Source: Isoetes taiwanensis (lineage: Eukaryota; Streptophyta; Lycopodiopsida; Isoetales; Isoetaceae). From it: 64,000 bases of DNA. Location of the stretch: contig JAJEKV010000038.1 in the NCBI GenBank assembly GCA_021234155.1, positions 10,871,190 through 10,935,189 of the forward strand, read 5' to 3'. Of this stretch, positions 1-9,570 are shown piece by piece. Made by a program: the position numbers and the translations under genes. The first letter of the stretch is position 1, and every line of letters begins with the position of its first letter. Under the pieces are notes generated by a model, which had not been told where the DNA came from, ran no database searches, and saw only the letters and a program-made list of their open reading frames with translations.

Positions 1-8
1 AAAGGTGT

Positions 9-217
9 ACACAGGAAAAATTATACACGCCGGCGTGCATTCATTGTGAGAGAAAAAAAGTTGTGCGGATAGATAAGTAAATAGATAAAGGCCGGGCAAT
101 TATTTACACGCCGCGTGGTAAATAATTGCCCGGCCTTTTATCTATTTTACTTATCTATTTGCAGCTTTTTTTTTCACTCACTGAATGCACGAAGCCGCGT
201 ATAGTTTTTCCTCGGTA
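9..217. mobile_element. Foldback (hairpin) MITE, left end probably outside window
   Basis: The left arm (about 9-110) pairs almost end to end with the right arm (about 118-217), around a centre near position 113. Matching landmarks are GATAGATAAGTAAATAGATA at 68-87 against its complement at 138-160, and GGCCGGGCAATTATTTA against TAAATAATTGCCCGGCC across the centre. The right flank continues to about 240 with another GGCGTGTAAA motif, whose partner would lie before position 1, so the element is probably truncated by the window edge. There is no coding capacity. It is most likely a non-autonomous hairpin MITE. Confidence 0.75.
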
Positions 218-880
218 TTACTTTTACATCGGCGTGTAAACAATTTTATCCTTAGTTTCAACTTTTAATTTAAACACGCCGGGCGTGTATACATAAGTTG
301 GGCTAAGGTTAGCATGTATTCGGAACACGCTTAGCGTGTTTCAAATAAAATTTTTGAGATTTTTCTAATGCTATCTACTATTCATAATAGAAACTTGCAT
401 GCAACATCATGATTAATTCAGGAAGAGAAACTCAAGAATTTACTGAACAAAGAAGCGTGATGAAGTTTATAAAAAACTATTCTGGTTTTCATAAACATCA
501 TCTGCTTCCTCTGCCTCGAGCAAATGCATAAGCTTGTCTTCTTGGATTAAACCTGCCATTGAGATGCAGCTTAAAACTAAATGAAAACTAACCTTGAATT
601 CTGAGGCTTTTGGATTCGAAGAACGGAGGACGTTGCTTTTGGTTTTAATTCCGAAGCTTTTGCTTTCGAAGACTGGAGTCCTCTGCTTTTGGTTTTAATT
701 CTGAGCCTCCGATGTCCTCTGCGGAGTCCTTTAGTAAGTTAGGAATTGCCGAAACCAAACATCTAACATTGCTGAAAAGAAATCTCTCACCAAGATTTTA
801 GGATCGGGCTGATCCAAACACAGCAGAAGCGCAACCGGCAAATCGTATGAAGAAAGGAAGAAAATGTAGGAACTTTGAGA

Positions 881-1050
881 GCGTGAAATGGATTTATATA
901 GGCATAATTAGAAATAAATAAGCGTGAATAATTGATTGCTTGAATTAACACGCCTGGCGTACGGTCTTCCCGCAAGACATTACATGTATATGGTATATGT
1001 GGAGAATATTGCATTTCATGCAATAAATTCTCACGGCATTTTATTCCATT
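881..1050. repeat. Direct repeat copy 1 (TATA-containing segment)
   Basis: This segment is similar to 2037-2195. Both copies hold GAGCGTGAA(A/C)TGGATTTATA, a GCGTGAATAATTGATTGC block, an AACAYGCCWGGCGTAC palindrome and AATAAATTCTCACGGC in the same order. On the minus strand each reads as a TATATAAATCC box followed about 60-65 bases later (second copy) by an ATG. It looks like a duplicated promoter or element terminus. Confidence 0.6.
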
Positions 1051-1284
1051 TATTGCATTCGAAAAAACAGAATTTAGAAATTTTATATAGTCTAAATTAA
1101 AAATGATTTTAAAGGCTAAATTATCAAGGCTAAAAAATAGTGTTGGGGAATTTTTTTAGGTCGTATGGGAAAATTTCCTATGGTTACTGTGATGAATCAG
1201 AGATCTCATGCATGGTAGATTTATAGCCGAGACTTTGTTGAGACAAATGCAGAGACAAAATTTTAGAGAAAACATTTTGGAGAC

Positions 1285-1410
1285 AAAATGCATGGAGAAA
1301 ACAGTTTGATTTCATTCAAAAAAATTTTATGTACAGAAAAACTGTTTGAAGAAAACTGTTTGAAGAAGAATTTTGTGAAGAAAACTGTTTGATTTCATTC
1401 AAAATTGATA
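1285..1410. repeat. Imperfect tandem copies of GAAAACTGTTTGA
   Basis: Four to five copies of a GA(A)AACWGTTTGA unit occur, two of them followed by TTTCATTCAAAA and TATGTACAGA. These indicate local tandem duplication. A second small array based on TGCCCGAAGGC follows at 1420-1490. Confidence 0.5.
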
Positions 1411-1462
1411 TGTACAGATGCCCGAAGGCTTGTAAGTATATGCCCGAAGGCTTTTCACAATA

Positions 1463-1993
1463 TTATAGAAAAAAATGCCCGGAGGCGTGTCCGAAACTTC
1501 TGTAAGTAAAAAAACAAAACAAAATGGGGCCGCCCGGGATCTGCATCACTCTTCTTCCACATCTGCAAGAAAGAAGAAAGAGAGGTTTTAGAAAAGAAAT
1601 AAGAAAGAAAGGTGCAAAAAAAAAGAGGCAGCCATGCAAACCTGGTTCATGTCGCAACCATTCTAAAAATTGGTCGAATTCTCGACCTTCTTCCGAATCT
1701 TCTTCTTCTATCTCCTCCTCCTCCTCCTCTGACTCCGACTCCGACTCTCAGAGATTTCATTCTTTGTTTCAGGGTCCAGCCAACCCTGAAGCAGAGCGGT
1801 CAGGAATTCTTGAGAATCCTGATCGTCTAACTCCTCCTCTTCCTCCTCTTCATCCTCCGAATCAATCAAATCGAGGGAGAACCGGGACAGAAAAATCAAA
1901 GGGGAGGGAATTGAGGGGCTTCTTCAACCCAACGTCTCTTTGAGGAGACCTCGGGTTCTTCATGAAGGTTTGACGCTGAGGCCGAACGCTTCA
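1463..1993 (-). pseudogene. Decayed gene for small acidic, possibly nuclear protein
   Basis: Not recognised. On the minus strand an ATG at 1993 opens a basic, Ser/Ala-rich N-terminus (MKRSASASNLHEEPE, then SSKRR) and meets a stop after about 32 codons. In other frames the sequence continues as two parallel acidic modules: a Glu/Asp run followed by EFLTALLQGWLDPE, then a second Ser/Glu run followed by ELDQFLEWLRHEPG. The two modules share an acidic stretch plus a short hydrophobic helix with Trp-Leu, suggesting an internal duplication. At least two frameshifts separate the parts, so it cannot make one protein as it stands. The plus-strand ORFs here are low-complexity shadows of the GAA/TCC-rich tract. 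A TATA box on the same strand lies about 60 bases upstream. Confidence 0.35.
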
Positions 1994-2036
1994 TGGCGGG
2001 CAGAGAAAAAAAAATTGGAAGGAATGGAGGTCTTGA

Positions 2037-2195
2037 GAGCGTGAACTGGATTTATATAGGGTTAATTAGAAATTAGCGTGAATAATTGATTGCCTCAAAT
2101 AACATGCCAGGCGTACAAAATTCCCGCCAGCTATATCATCTAGGGTATATTATTATGGATAATAAATTCTCACGGCTACCTTATCAGTTATATGT
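2037..2195. repeat. Direct repeat copy 2 (TATA-containing segment)
   Basis: Second copy of the 881-1050 segment, with the same order of blocks. On the minus strand its TATATAAATCC (about 2050-2060) lies about 60 bases before the ATG of the acidic relic ORF at 1993, so it may be that gene's promoter. Confidence 0.55.
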
Positions 2196-2473
2196 CTTTT
2201 GTAATCTGAAGGCTAAATTTTCGAGAATTAAAATTTGGATATATTTATATAAATGTCACTTCCATGTTGTTGCCACAAAAATTCTTGTTTTAAATGATTT
2301 CATTTATACTCATTGTTATTATTATTATTATATTAAACCTATTTCCAAGGAATTTCTTGCTTTTTAAAAAATTTGATTTACCTCTATATATTCCATAAAT
2401 GTACGTTCTTTTCTTATCTTATGGTGTTTTAATATTTCCTACTCATTGACTAAAAAGGGTGCAATTTGCCTAG

Positions 2474-5400
2474 GTCAATGGTGCCTCTCCAACTCAAGAT
2501 GGTGTGCAACATATTGAAAAGAGCAATTTCAATGAAAAACCAACTCCTAGCAAGAATGTTGAAGAAAAACAATTAGTCCTCCATAGTAGGGTGCAATGGA
2601 GGAACAAGAAGGTGAGAATCATGCACAAGTGCAACAAGGAAATAGTAAGCCAAGGAGTCATTGTGCTAGCAGATCCTGGTCAAGTTGTTAATGATGAAAG
2701 GCTAGGGGAAGACAATATTGGTATTGCAATTTCTTTGTTGTCAAGCAATTGGAGGTTCCTTGTATCATGGCATGGCCTATAAGTAGTGTTCAATTTGTGG
2801 AGGATTATATTTTTCCAGAGCCTGAGGTTGTTGGGGACAATGATTGTCTTGATATTGATCCATTGGCAGTTGGAACTCTAAACCTAGGCAAAAGGGGAGA
2901 AGTATCAGTTGCCAGACATTATCCTAGCAAAAGAGCCAAGTTGATTAGTGACACCAAACGTGAGACAATGGCAAAGGTTAGGGGCTCAGAGTGTTGTTGG
3001 AATGGTTGTATGCAATTCTTTACAATAGAACAATTGGTGGAAGCAAGAGCCACTTTTCAAGAGTATGCTGTTGATGAGAGGAGGACCTACATGTACACAA
3101 TCTTCGAGCATGCACTTCAGGATGAAAGAAACCCAAACAGAAAAAGATACCCTTTGCTAGGCAAATGGATATGTCCAAAAGCATGGCAGAATATCCATGC
3201 AATTCCAAGTTCTTCATGGCATAATTGGCAAAAAAAACAGGCAGAGGGGAACAAGATTGCTTTACATGGAAATAATGGTTTGTTGAGACCAACAGCTAGG
3301 ATCTTGGCCGCCAGGGAGATATTTGAAAAATATATTGATTTCAATGCAGAGTCTATGCCACACAAAAGCAGAAGGGATGAAAAGGGAAGAGCAGTTGTTG
3401 AGAAAAGGTTACCATCACATTGTACTCAAAAGAGTATTTTGGAAGAAGTGAATTCCCTACTTCGAGAATTGGGAATTCTTCCAATATCCCAACCTAGCTT
3501 TAGTAGGATATGGAAGAAGCATTTCAATCATGTCACCATGCAACTTCAAATAAAAGTGCAATTTATGTGCTAAGTTGAAGGAGACTCTTGATAAGACTGT
3601 GCAACCTAGTCAAAGGGCTAGGATAAGGGAGCATATGAAGGACCATATGACTGACCAACTATCATGTAGATCATGTTATTGGATGTGGAGGACTTTATCT
3701 GCATTGGAACCTAATAACTATTTATGTATTATACATGACAAGATGGACCAGCAAAAGACTTGTCTTCCACAATTCAAGTACATACCAAAGTCATGTGGAA
3801 GATCATACCCTTTACAGATCTCAATGACTGGGGCAATCTTGCATGGGCAGACTCAAACGTACTATGGCCATTTGAGTTTGGAGTTGTGGACTGATGGTCC
3901 AGATTTTCATATTGGGAGTATCATGAGGTATTTGAGAAACTATGAAAATGGATACAATGGTCACCTCCAGGACCCTACAGCTAGCCAGGCACTACATAGA
4001 GCATTGTTAGATGGAAACCCTAACAATATTGAAAAGTTCAGCAAGGCAAGGTTTAGGAAGCATGTGTCTAATGAACATGTTGGAGCTTCAACTTCACGTG
4101 CTAGAGCTCAAGATCTACCCAAAAGGTTCCTCTTGCAACTTGATAATTGTGCTGGCCAAAATAAGAACAGGTGGATGTTTTCTTTCCTATCCTACTTAAC
4201 AGTTGTGGGGATATTTGAAAGAGTTAATTTAGGGTTTCTTATGCCCGGGCACACCCATGAGGATGTGGATGCATTATTTGGCAAATATAGTTGTATACTG
4301 AAGCAGCAGACAGTCACCAACTTTCCTAGGCTAATGGAAATCTTGCATGAATGCACTACTCCAAACCCTATAGCTTCTCTCATAGAAGAAGTGCCCGAAT
4401 GAAAGAGCTTTGTGGATGGTTATACATTGGATCTTGAAGGTCATTCCAGGTTTCTGCAGTTCACTTTTTGGGTGAGAGATGGGATTCCAATCTTCCAATG
4501 GAAGATGAGACCTTCAGAGGAGGAGTGGAGAGGAGGGGAGGAAATATGGCGTAGAGATGAGAATGGCAAGCCTATGATACCTCCAGGTCAACCAAAAGCT
4601 CTAAAACCTACTGAAGAAGTGAAGCAATTGGGATTGACTAAGGAAGGAATCCAGGACTATATAAAGCATTGGCAAACCAATCCAGATGATACCAACCGTG
4701 CCTTGATGGCTTACTGGAAGAAGGTGATTAACCTGTTGGGGGAGATAGACACATCCTCAGATAAATTGAAAGAAGGGTGGTTGCCTAAAACTAGGTGGAA
4801 GACCTTAGCAGGTGCTGAGGATGTTGATGACACTGTTAGTAGCATTTGTAAGCAATATGCTCCTCTTCCTTCTGACAAACACTATGTTGGTCCTAAGAAC
4901 ACATTAGGGTTTTTTTTAGATTAAAAAAGGGCCTTCAAGACATGCCAACTAAGCCAAATGAAGATAAATGAACTACCAATCAGAAATCAGAGCCTGACGG
5001 GTCTAGTCAGCAAAACTGTTATAACTAACTCACTAGATCACATTTTCTAGCATAACTATTGATAGAAAAGTCCAAATGAGCTCTCATTTAGTGCAATAGA
5101 TAGATCGCGTTGAGATCTTTCTAACTTTAGCTGCTTTGCACATATTTTAACCACTTATGATTGTCAAAACTCTAAAAAATATGGTTTTTACAATTTTTTA
5201 CTATGGTACGGGGCTAAAAGATATGCAAACTACCCAAGGTTAGAAAGGTCTCAATGAGATCTATCTATTGCACCAAACAAGAGCTCATTTGGACTTTTCT
5301 ATCAACACTTATGCTAGAAAATGTGATCCAGTGAGTTAGTTATAACTGCTTTGCTGACTGTTTTCTGATTGGTAGTTCATATAGCTTAGTCAACAGTTCT

Positions 5401-5844
5401 TAGAAGGCCCTCTTATGATCTCAAAAAATCCCTAATGATAGGCCAAAGTTTCTAGGCATGGATGCTTATGAACCTTCCATTGACTTGGAATGCCACCAAT
5501 TTGTGGTAGTAAAGCCAGCAGATTTAGATACATATCTAGTGTGGTTGGGGTTTACTATCTCTGATATTTGCAAAGAAGAAGGTAATATTAACTTCAACCA
5601 TGTGTGGGTAGAATGGTGGTGTCCAGTGCATCAGTTGACTAACGTATCGGATAAAGAAAGGTAAGATTGTTGGACAAAGAGATGGAGGAGAAATCCGAGT
5701 GATCCTGATCTTTGGCTAGACTATGAAACTGTTTTGTACTCATGGACTCCAAACACTATTCCAGCTAGAAATGCGAGAATTACAATACCTCAGGATGTCA
5801 GGAAGAAGGCTATGATATCATTGGGGTTGCTTGAAGAGAGTTGA
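2474..5844 (+). pseudogene. DUF7869-type transposase-like gene, broken
   Basis: A single protein can be followed through several interruptions: 2474-2745, a frameshift near 2725-2745, 2746-3550, a frameshift near 3545-3556, 3554-4399, an in-frame TGA at 4400, 4403-4901, a 536-bp MITE, 5440-5661, an in-frame TAA at 5662, and 5665-5844. A splice-acceptor-like TTTGCCTAG precedes 2474, so an upstream exon is likely. Visible features are a Cys-rich start (ECCWNGC), a KCNLCAKLKE Cys pair, IHDKMDQQ, LDNCAGQNKNR and MPGHTHEDVDALFG. The last three, with their spacing, match the DUF7869 family found in plants and invertebrates. Family knowledge is limited; the three acidic motifs resemble an RNase-H/DDE-like catalytic series, which is inference. 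It was probably the transposase of an old DNA element; the element's ends were not found. Confidence 0.7.
4902..5437. mobile_element. 536-bp hairpin MITE inserted in the DUF7869-type gene
   Basis: The whole segment is a long imperfect palindrome starting CATTAGGG and ending CCCTAATG. Inner arm landmarks include GAACTACCAATCAGAAA against TTTTCTGATTGGTAGTTC, and TAACTCACTAGATCACATTT against its complement near 5320-5340. The middle (about 5160-5210) is the loop. Host coding sequence resumes directly on each side (..YVGPKN before, RPKFLGMDAYEP after), so this is an insertion into a former exon. No clear target-site duplication remains. It has no coding capacity. Confidence 0.85.
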
Positions 5845-6043
5845 ATAACTATGTAAATTTTTTCCATCACGTTTTTATGATATGGTGCTATATTGTGAAA
5901 TATTGACTATTTTGTAAATAATCTGAGATTATATTTTCATACTTTTGAGGTGGTTTGTGTGAATTTGAATATGCTATAAAAAACATACAATATGAAATTT
6001 GTCCCAAAATTAAGACATAATCCCAATTTAATTGAATGAAGGT

Positions 6044-6128
6044 TATATTAGGCGGGGTTCTTCATCGACGTCTCATCGGCACTTCCTCTTCTCTCTCAGC
6101 AGTATCCTATTCTCGTTTCTTTGTAACC
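6044..6128. repeat. 85-bp direct repeat, copy 1
   Basis: Begins TATATTAGGCGGGGTTCTTC and ends TTTCTTTGTAACC. It is nearly identical to 6409-6492, with a period of about 365 bases, so a larger local duplication is likely. Confidence 0.75.
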
Positions 6129-6307
6129 TTGTAGGGGAGGGGCTTCTCCATGCTTGGATTGACCAGTTTGGCATTTCTTTCATGCTGTGGCATGTCCTTT
6201 CTCGGCCTTACCTCTTCTTTAGCCATAATCTTCTGACCTTCGTCCTCGATCCCGTTTTGATATGGAAGTTCTCTTCTATTCGGGAGGTTTTCGTCGTTTT
6301 CATGCGA

Positions 6308-6362
6308 GCTCCTTCTAGAATGCCATCGATCCAAGCCCTCGGATCGACATTCTAGAAGGAGC
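6308..6362. repeat. Inverted repeat with TCTAGA arms
   Basis: GCTCCTTCTAGAATG..CGATCC (6308-6332) pairs with GGATCGACATTCTAGAAGGA (6341-6360) around an 8-base loop. The left arm and its flank (about 6268-6322) recur at 6980-7034 without the right arm, so the hairpin end appears to be a mobile or recombining segment. Confidence 0.7.
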
Positions 6363-6408
6363 GAGCATGCATGTCTTGTATGCATGCATGCCTTCTCTGG
6401 TTGATCGC

Positions 6409-6492
6409 TATATTAGGCGGGGTTCTTCATCGACATCTCATCGGCGCTTCCTGTTCTCTCGCAACAGTACCCTATTCTCTTTTCTTTGTAAC
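6409..6492. repeat. 85-bp direct repeat, copy 2
   Basis: Second copy of 6044-6128, differing at a handful of bases. Just downstream, two further related segments carry (T)GGCACGCGTGAYCAGCCCCT (6533-6552 and 6585-6604). Confidence 0.75.
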
Positions 6493-6749
6493 CCACCCTC
6501 CCCCCCTTAATTGTTTAATGTATTTGTCGCCTGGCACGCGTGACCAGCCCCTCTATTTGAAGAGGTTTTTATTTTGTTGTCCGTGGCACGCGTGATCAGC
6601 CCCTCCACTTCGAGAGGTTTGTTTTGTCACATTTGTTCTCGTGTTGATGTTGTGCAGGAACAGGTTGGCAAGCGGCATCGGCTTCGACTTCTCCATTCGA
6701 GGGTTTTTTGGGAGCGAATTCTCAGCCTTACGTTTGTCCAAGCCCCTTG

Positions 6750-6826
6750 CCGAAGGCTTATCACTAGGGTTTTTCCTCGAAAACCCGAAAGGGCGGGGTT
6801 TTTTAATCCCGGTGATAAGCTTTCGG
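6750..6826 (+). ncRNA. RNA-like hairpin element, copy 1 (GAAA tetraloop)
   Basis: An outer stem CCGAAGGCTTATCAC (6750-6764) pairs with GTGATAAGCTTTCGG (6812-6826) with one mismatch. Inside are GGGTTTTT, CCTCG, AAAA, CCC-GAAA-GGG, CGGGG and TTTTTTAATCCC. This folds as GGG/CCC, a T-rich internal loop, CCTCG/CGGGG, an A-rich bulge and a CCC/GGG stem capped by a GNRA-type loop. Two related copies on the minus strand (7759-7843 and 15897-15967) keep the core but have unrelated, still self-complementary, outer stems. No known RNA family was recognised. A relic of a Copia LTR is an alternative, since such LTRs often carry GGGTTTTTCCC-like runs. Confidence 0.5.
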
Positions 6827-7288
6827 TAGGTACACAAATAAACATCTATTAGCATTGTATTTCATGGGGTCCAAGTTGTATAATTGGACGTTCCCTTTAT
6901 TTTTCTTCGTGGGTAGTTTGCATGTGCGCGGCTACCCATTATCCACCATTGTAGAAAATTTGCTGAGATGAATGAGAAGCCTATCTTCTATCCCGGAGGT
7001 TTTTGTCGTTTCCATGCGAGCTCCTTCTAGAATGAATTATTTTGGTTGAGATCACAATAAAAGGGCATTCCGGGCGAGGTATTTGATATGGTGATTTAAG
7101 ACCATAGACCATATTTCTAAAACAATTGAATGGGTTAATATGTGGAAAAAAAAATATAGGTTTAATAGAAAATAAGCATGTTAGCTTGATGGTTGTATTG
7201 CTTAAAAAGTATTCCTACTATGATGTTGAATTATTTTGGTAGAGGTTCGAGTCTCCACATTTCATATTCTAAAACCTTAGGCAAACCC

Positions 7289-7372
7289 GTATTATCTTCT
7301 TATCATTATACGAAGATAAATTTAATTGTAAAACCCAGGTGAGGGAGAGAAGAAGAAGAAGAAGAAGAAGAG
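7289..7372. repeat. 28-bp palindrome plus GAA microsatellite (retroelement tail, copy 1)
   Basis: TTATCTTC and GAAGATAA flank a 12-base centre, and are followed by an AATTGTAAAACCCAG-like stretch and then (GAA)n at 7348-7372. The same palindrome and AATTGT.AAAACC stretch occur at 15758-15806, next to a different microsatellite. Read on the minus strand, both look like retroelement 3' ends with a simple-repeat tail followed by a shared downstream sequence. A 24-base poly-A run lies at 7492-7515. Confidence 0.55.
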
Positions 7373-7552
7373 ATTTTAACGTCACGCCACAAGGCAGCGT
7401 CCTATCGGACATGTGACACTTTACAACACACCCAGATGGGTCCTGCCCCCACCACTTTACATTGCTGAGAAGATGATATAGCCTTAACCTCAAAAAAAAA
7501 AAAAAAAAAAAAAAAGGGAAGAAGATGAGATAAGCTGAAAGAAAGGCCACAT

Positions 7553-7740
7553 CTGGGCATCTCCACTAGACACAAAAACAGAATACAATGCTGATCTGGG
7601 CATCTCCACTAGATACAAAACCAGAATACAATGCTGAACATCTGAGCATTTCTACTAGACACAAAACCAGAATACAATGCTGGTAAAGAAAAGCCACATC
7701 TGGGCATCTCCACTAGCCACAAAACCAGAATACAATGCTA
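7553..7740. repeat. Four tandem copies of a 43-58-bp unit
   Basis: Units start CTGGGCATCTCCACTAG at 7553, 7596, 7642 (diverged) and 7700, and each continues with ACACAAAACCAGAATACAAT and GCTG. One further copy with its upstream flank (AGCTGAAAGAAAGGCCACAT) occurs at 17675-17742, so the array belongs to a dispersed family. Confidence 0.8.
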
Positions 7741-7758
7741 TACAATGCCTGATAATGA

Positions 7759-7843
7759 TTAGTGAAACCATTATGGCTGGGATTAAAAAGCCTCGCCCTT
7801 TCGGGTGTTCGAGGAAAAACCCTGACCATAATAGTGACACTAA
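7759..7843 (-). ncRNA. RNA-like hairpin element, copy 2 (GAAA tetraloop)
   Basis: On the minus strand the core reads AGGGTTTTTCCTCG, AACA, CCC-GAAA-GGG, CGAGG, CTTTTTAATCCC. The CCTCG/CGAGG helix is fully Watson-Crick here, where copy 1 has a T/G wobble. The outer stem uses ATTATGG (7770-7776) with CCATAAT (7826-7832), extended by TTAGTG (7759-7764) with CACTAA (7838-7843). It is unrelated in sequence to the stem of copy 1, but pairing is kept. Confidence 0.5.
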
Positions 7844-9570
7844 CCAATAGGGATTTCTGTATAAAAAGAACAACAACTGAGGAAATCTGAGCAAGATGAA
7901 GCGTGCAAATACATGCTTTTCTCCACAAATAATCGAGTCGAAACCTTCAAAACTATACTCTAAACCATTATAGTGGAATGTGCCTCTGCGTTAGAGGTTT
8001 TTTTGGGATCACTTATTGTCCCAAACTCGATGCCATGGTGGAAATCGCATGGCCAATCAAAATGCGACTGCGTACAAGCTTTTCTTCATCCATGCCTGCC
8101 TTCCCATGCCAGGTGTCGTCAAGGTACAAGTTCGCATTTTCCACCCACCTGCCCTGGAGATTCGGTGGGCGGGAAGCAATAATTACAAATTATTCCCGCC
8201 CTGAATTACCGCCCAAATTATGGGGTATGTATAAGTACCCCCACCTCCCCAAGCCGCCCGGCTTTTCGCGCCTCTCACTCCCATTCTGCTCGTATGCTCC
8301 AATCCATTCTAGTTCTTTGATTTCATGAAATTCGGTTTGTTTTGCTTCTAATTAGCTTGCCGGTTCCTTTCAGATGACGATTAAATCTGTTACAGTTGAG
8401 AATGATTTCGGCTGCTTTAATATATCTCTTGGTAGCTTCATTACAATTCGGCCGCCACTCAGAAATCATCGCCGGGTGCTCAAAGGCAGAAGAAATGTGA
8501 TTTCATCTCATTGGAAGGCAATTGTTGTCGGATTTGAGGTTAGAGGGGAAGTATATAACGAGATGAGGCACCTATACACACCCACAGACATGGGAAAAGA
8601 AAAAATAAGAGGTCGACGCAATTTCTCTGAGCTACGTGCTAATTGTGAGTTTCGATCTGTTTTTCACTATTTTTTTATGAAATCAACTAATTGGGTTTTT
8701 GGTATCTCAGGGCTCTGTATTTCAGATGTGCTGGACCTGGAGCCATCGAGCTCCACAATCAGCATCTTCCATGCTTTCTATTATGATATTGGATCATTGC
8801 TGTTTGAAGGTCAAACAGAAGTGCAGCTGCGGGAAAAAAAGGATTTGGTTCCTAAGATATGAATATTACCCTTGGAAAAGCAAAATTGTGGACTTACCAT
8901 TGCCCCCAATATCATAGCTTAGCTCCTGCCCAATGGATTCCAGTTCTGTATTTCTTGCCAAGATGAAATTGTCACGGGAAATTTTTACTGCTTTGAAAGA
9001 AAAAAGTGGAGTATGTGGGCATGTGGACATAAAGGTAGCCATCGATATGTTTATTGCATTGTTCAAGGATGTGGAGAATGTCAAGAAGACATAAAAAATG
9101 TTTACCGTAAATGATTGTCAATTGTTTCTGGGATAACATTTTATGTGAAGATTGGACGTCCCGGCTGCATGAAGGAGTTGAGAAGGTAGATTGCAAGATA
9201 AAGAAGGAAAGCATTTGAATCAGGTATTGTATTCGAAAGCAAACAATGTACATTAGATTCAAGTATAGAAGATGGAGGGAAGTAAAAGAAGGAAGTAGAT
9301 GGACATGGGTTCCGGTGGAACAAGACTACTCTGCAGTTATTGACATTTCCATCTTTAAAGGTGGTCAAAAAATCTTAAAAGTCGAAGAAGCATGGTCCTT
9401 ATTTAATGTAAGAATTATTTTGGAATCAGAATGTGACTTAAACTTCTTCCATTTTTTGGTGGATGGTGTCAAAGTAGGAAAATGTAGAGAAGAGTTGTAT
9501 ACCACAAAGCTTTGTATACCTCCTGTTGTACTTTGCTTAAGTGAAAGTAGCTAACAAATAAAATAACAGT
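7844..9570. other. Non-coding stretch; no supported gene
   Basis: Several ORFs of 60-160 codons lie here (the longest at 8374-8862 on plus). None shows a recognisable domain, and they overlap in several frames. A promoter-like GTATGTATAAGTACCCCC occurs near 8226-8243, followed by a C-rich leader, which could be the remains of an LTR or a TE promoter. I assign no product. Confidence 0.4.

Noticed and set aside
1524-1943. 139-codon Ser-rich plus-strand ORF
   Set aside because: The Ser run is the complement of the acidic GAA/GAG run of the minus-strand relic, which has a better gene structure with a TATA box and ATG.
7298-7318. A true lox-type recombination site
   Set aside because: Only the TATACGAAG half matches; the other arm and the spacer differ, and no tyrosine recombinase gene is present.
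8374-8862. 162-codon plus-strand ORF
   Set aside because: No domain, no splice or codon evidence, and not conserved in any repeat copy in the window; left unassigned.
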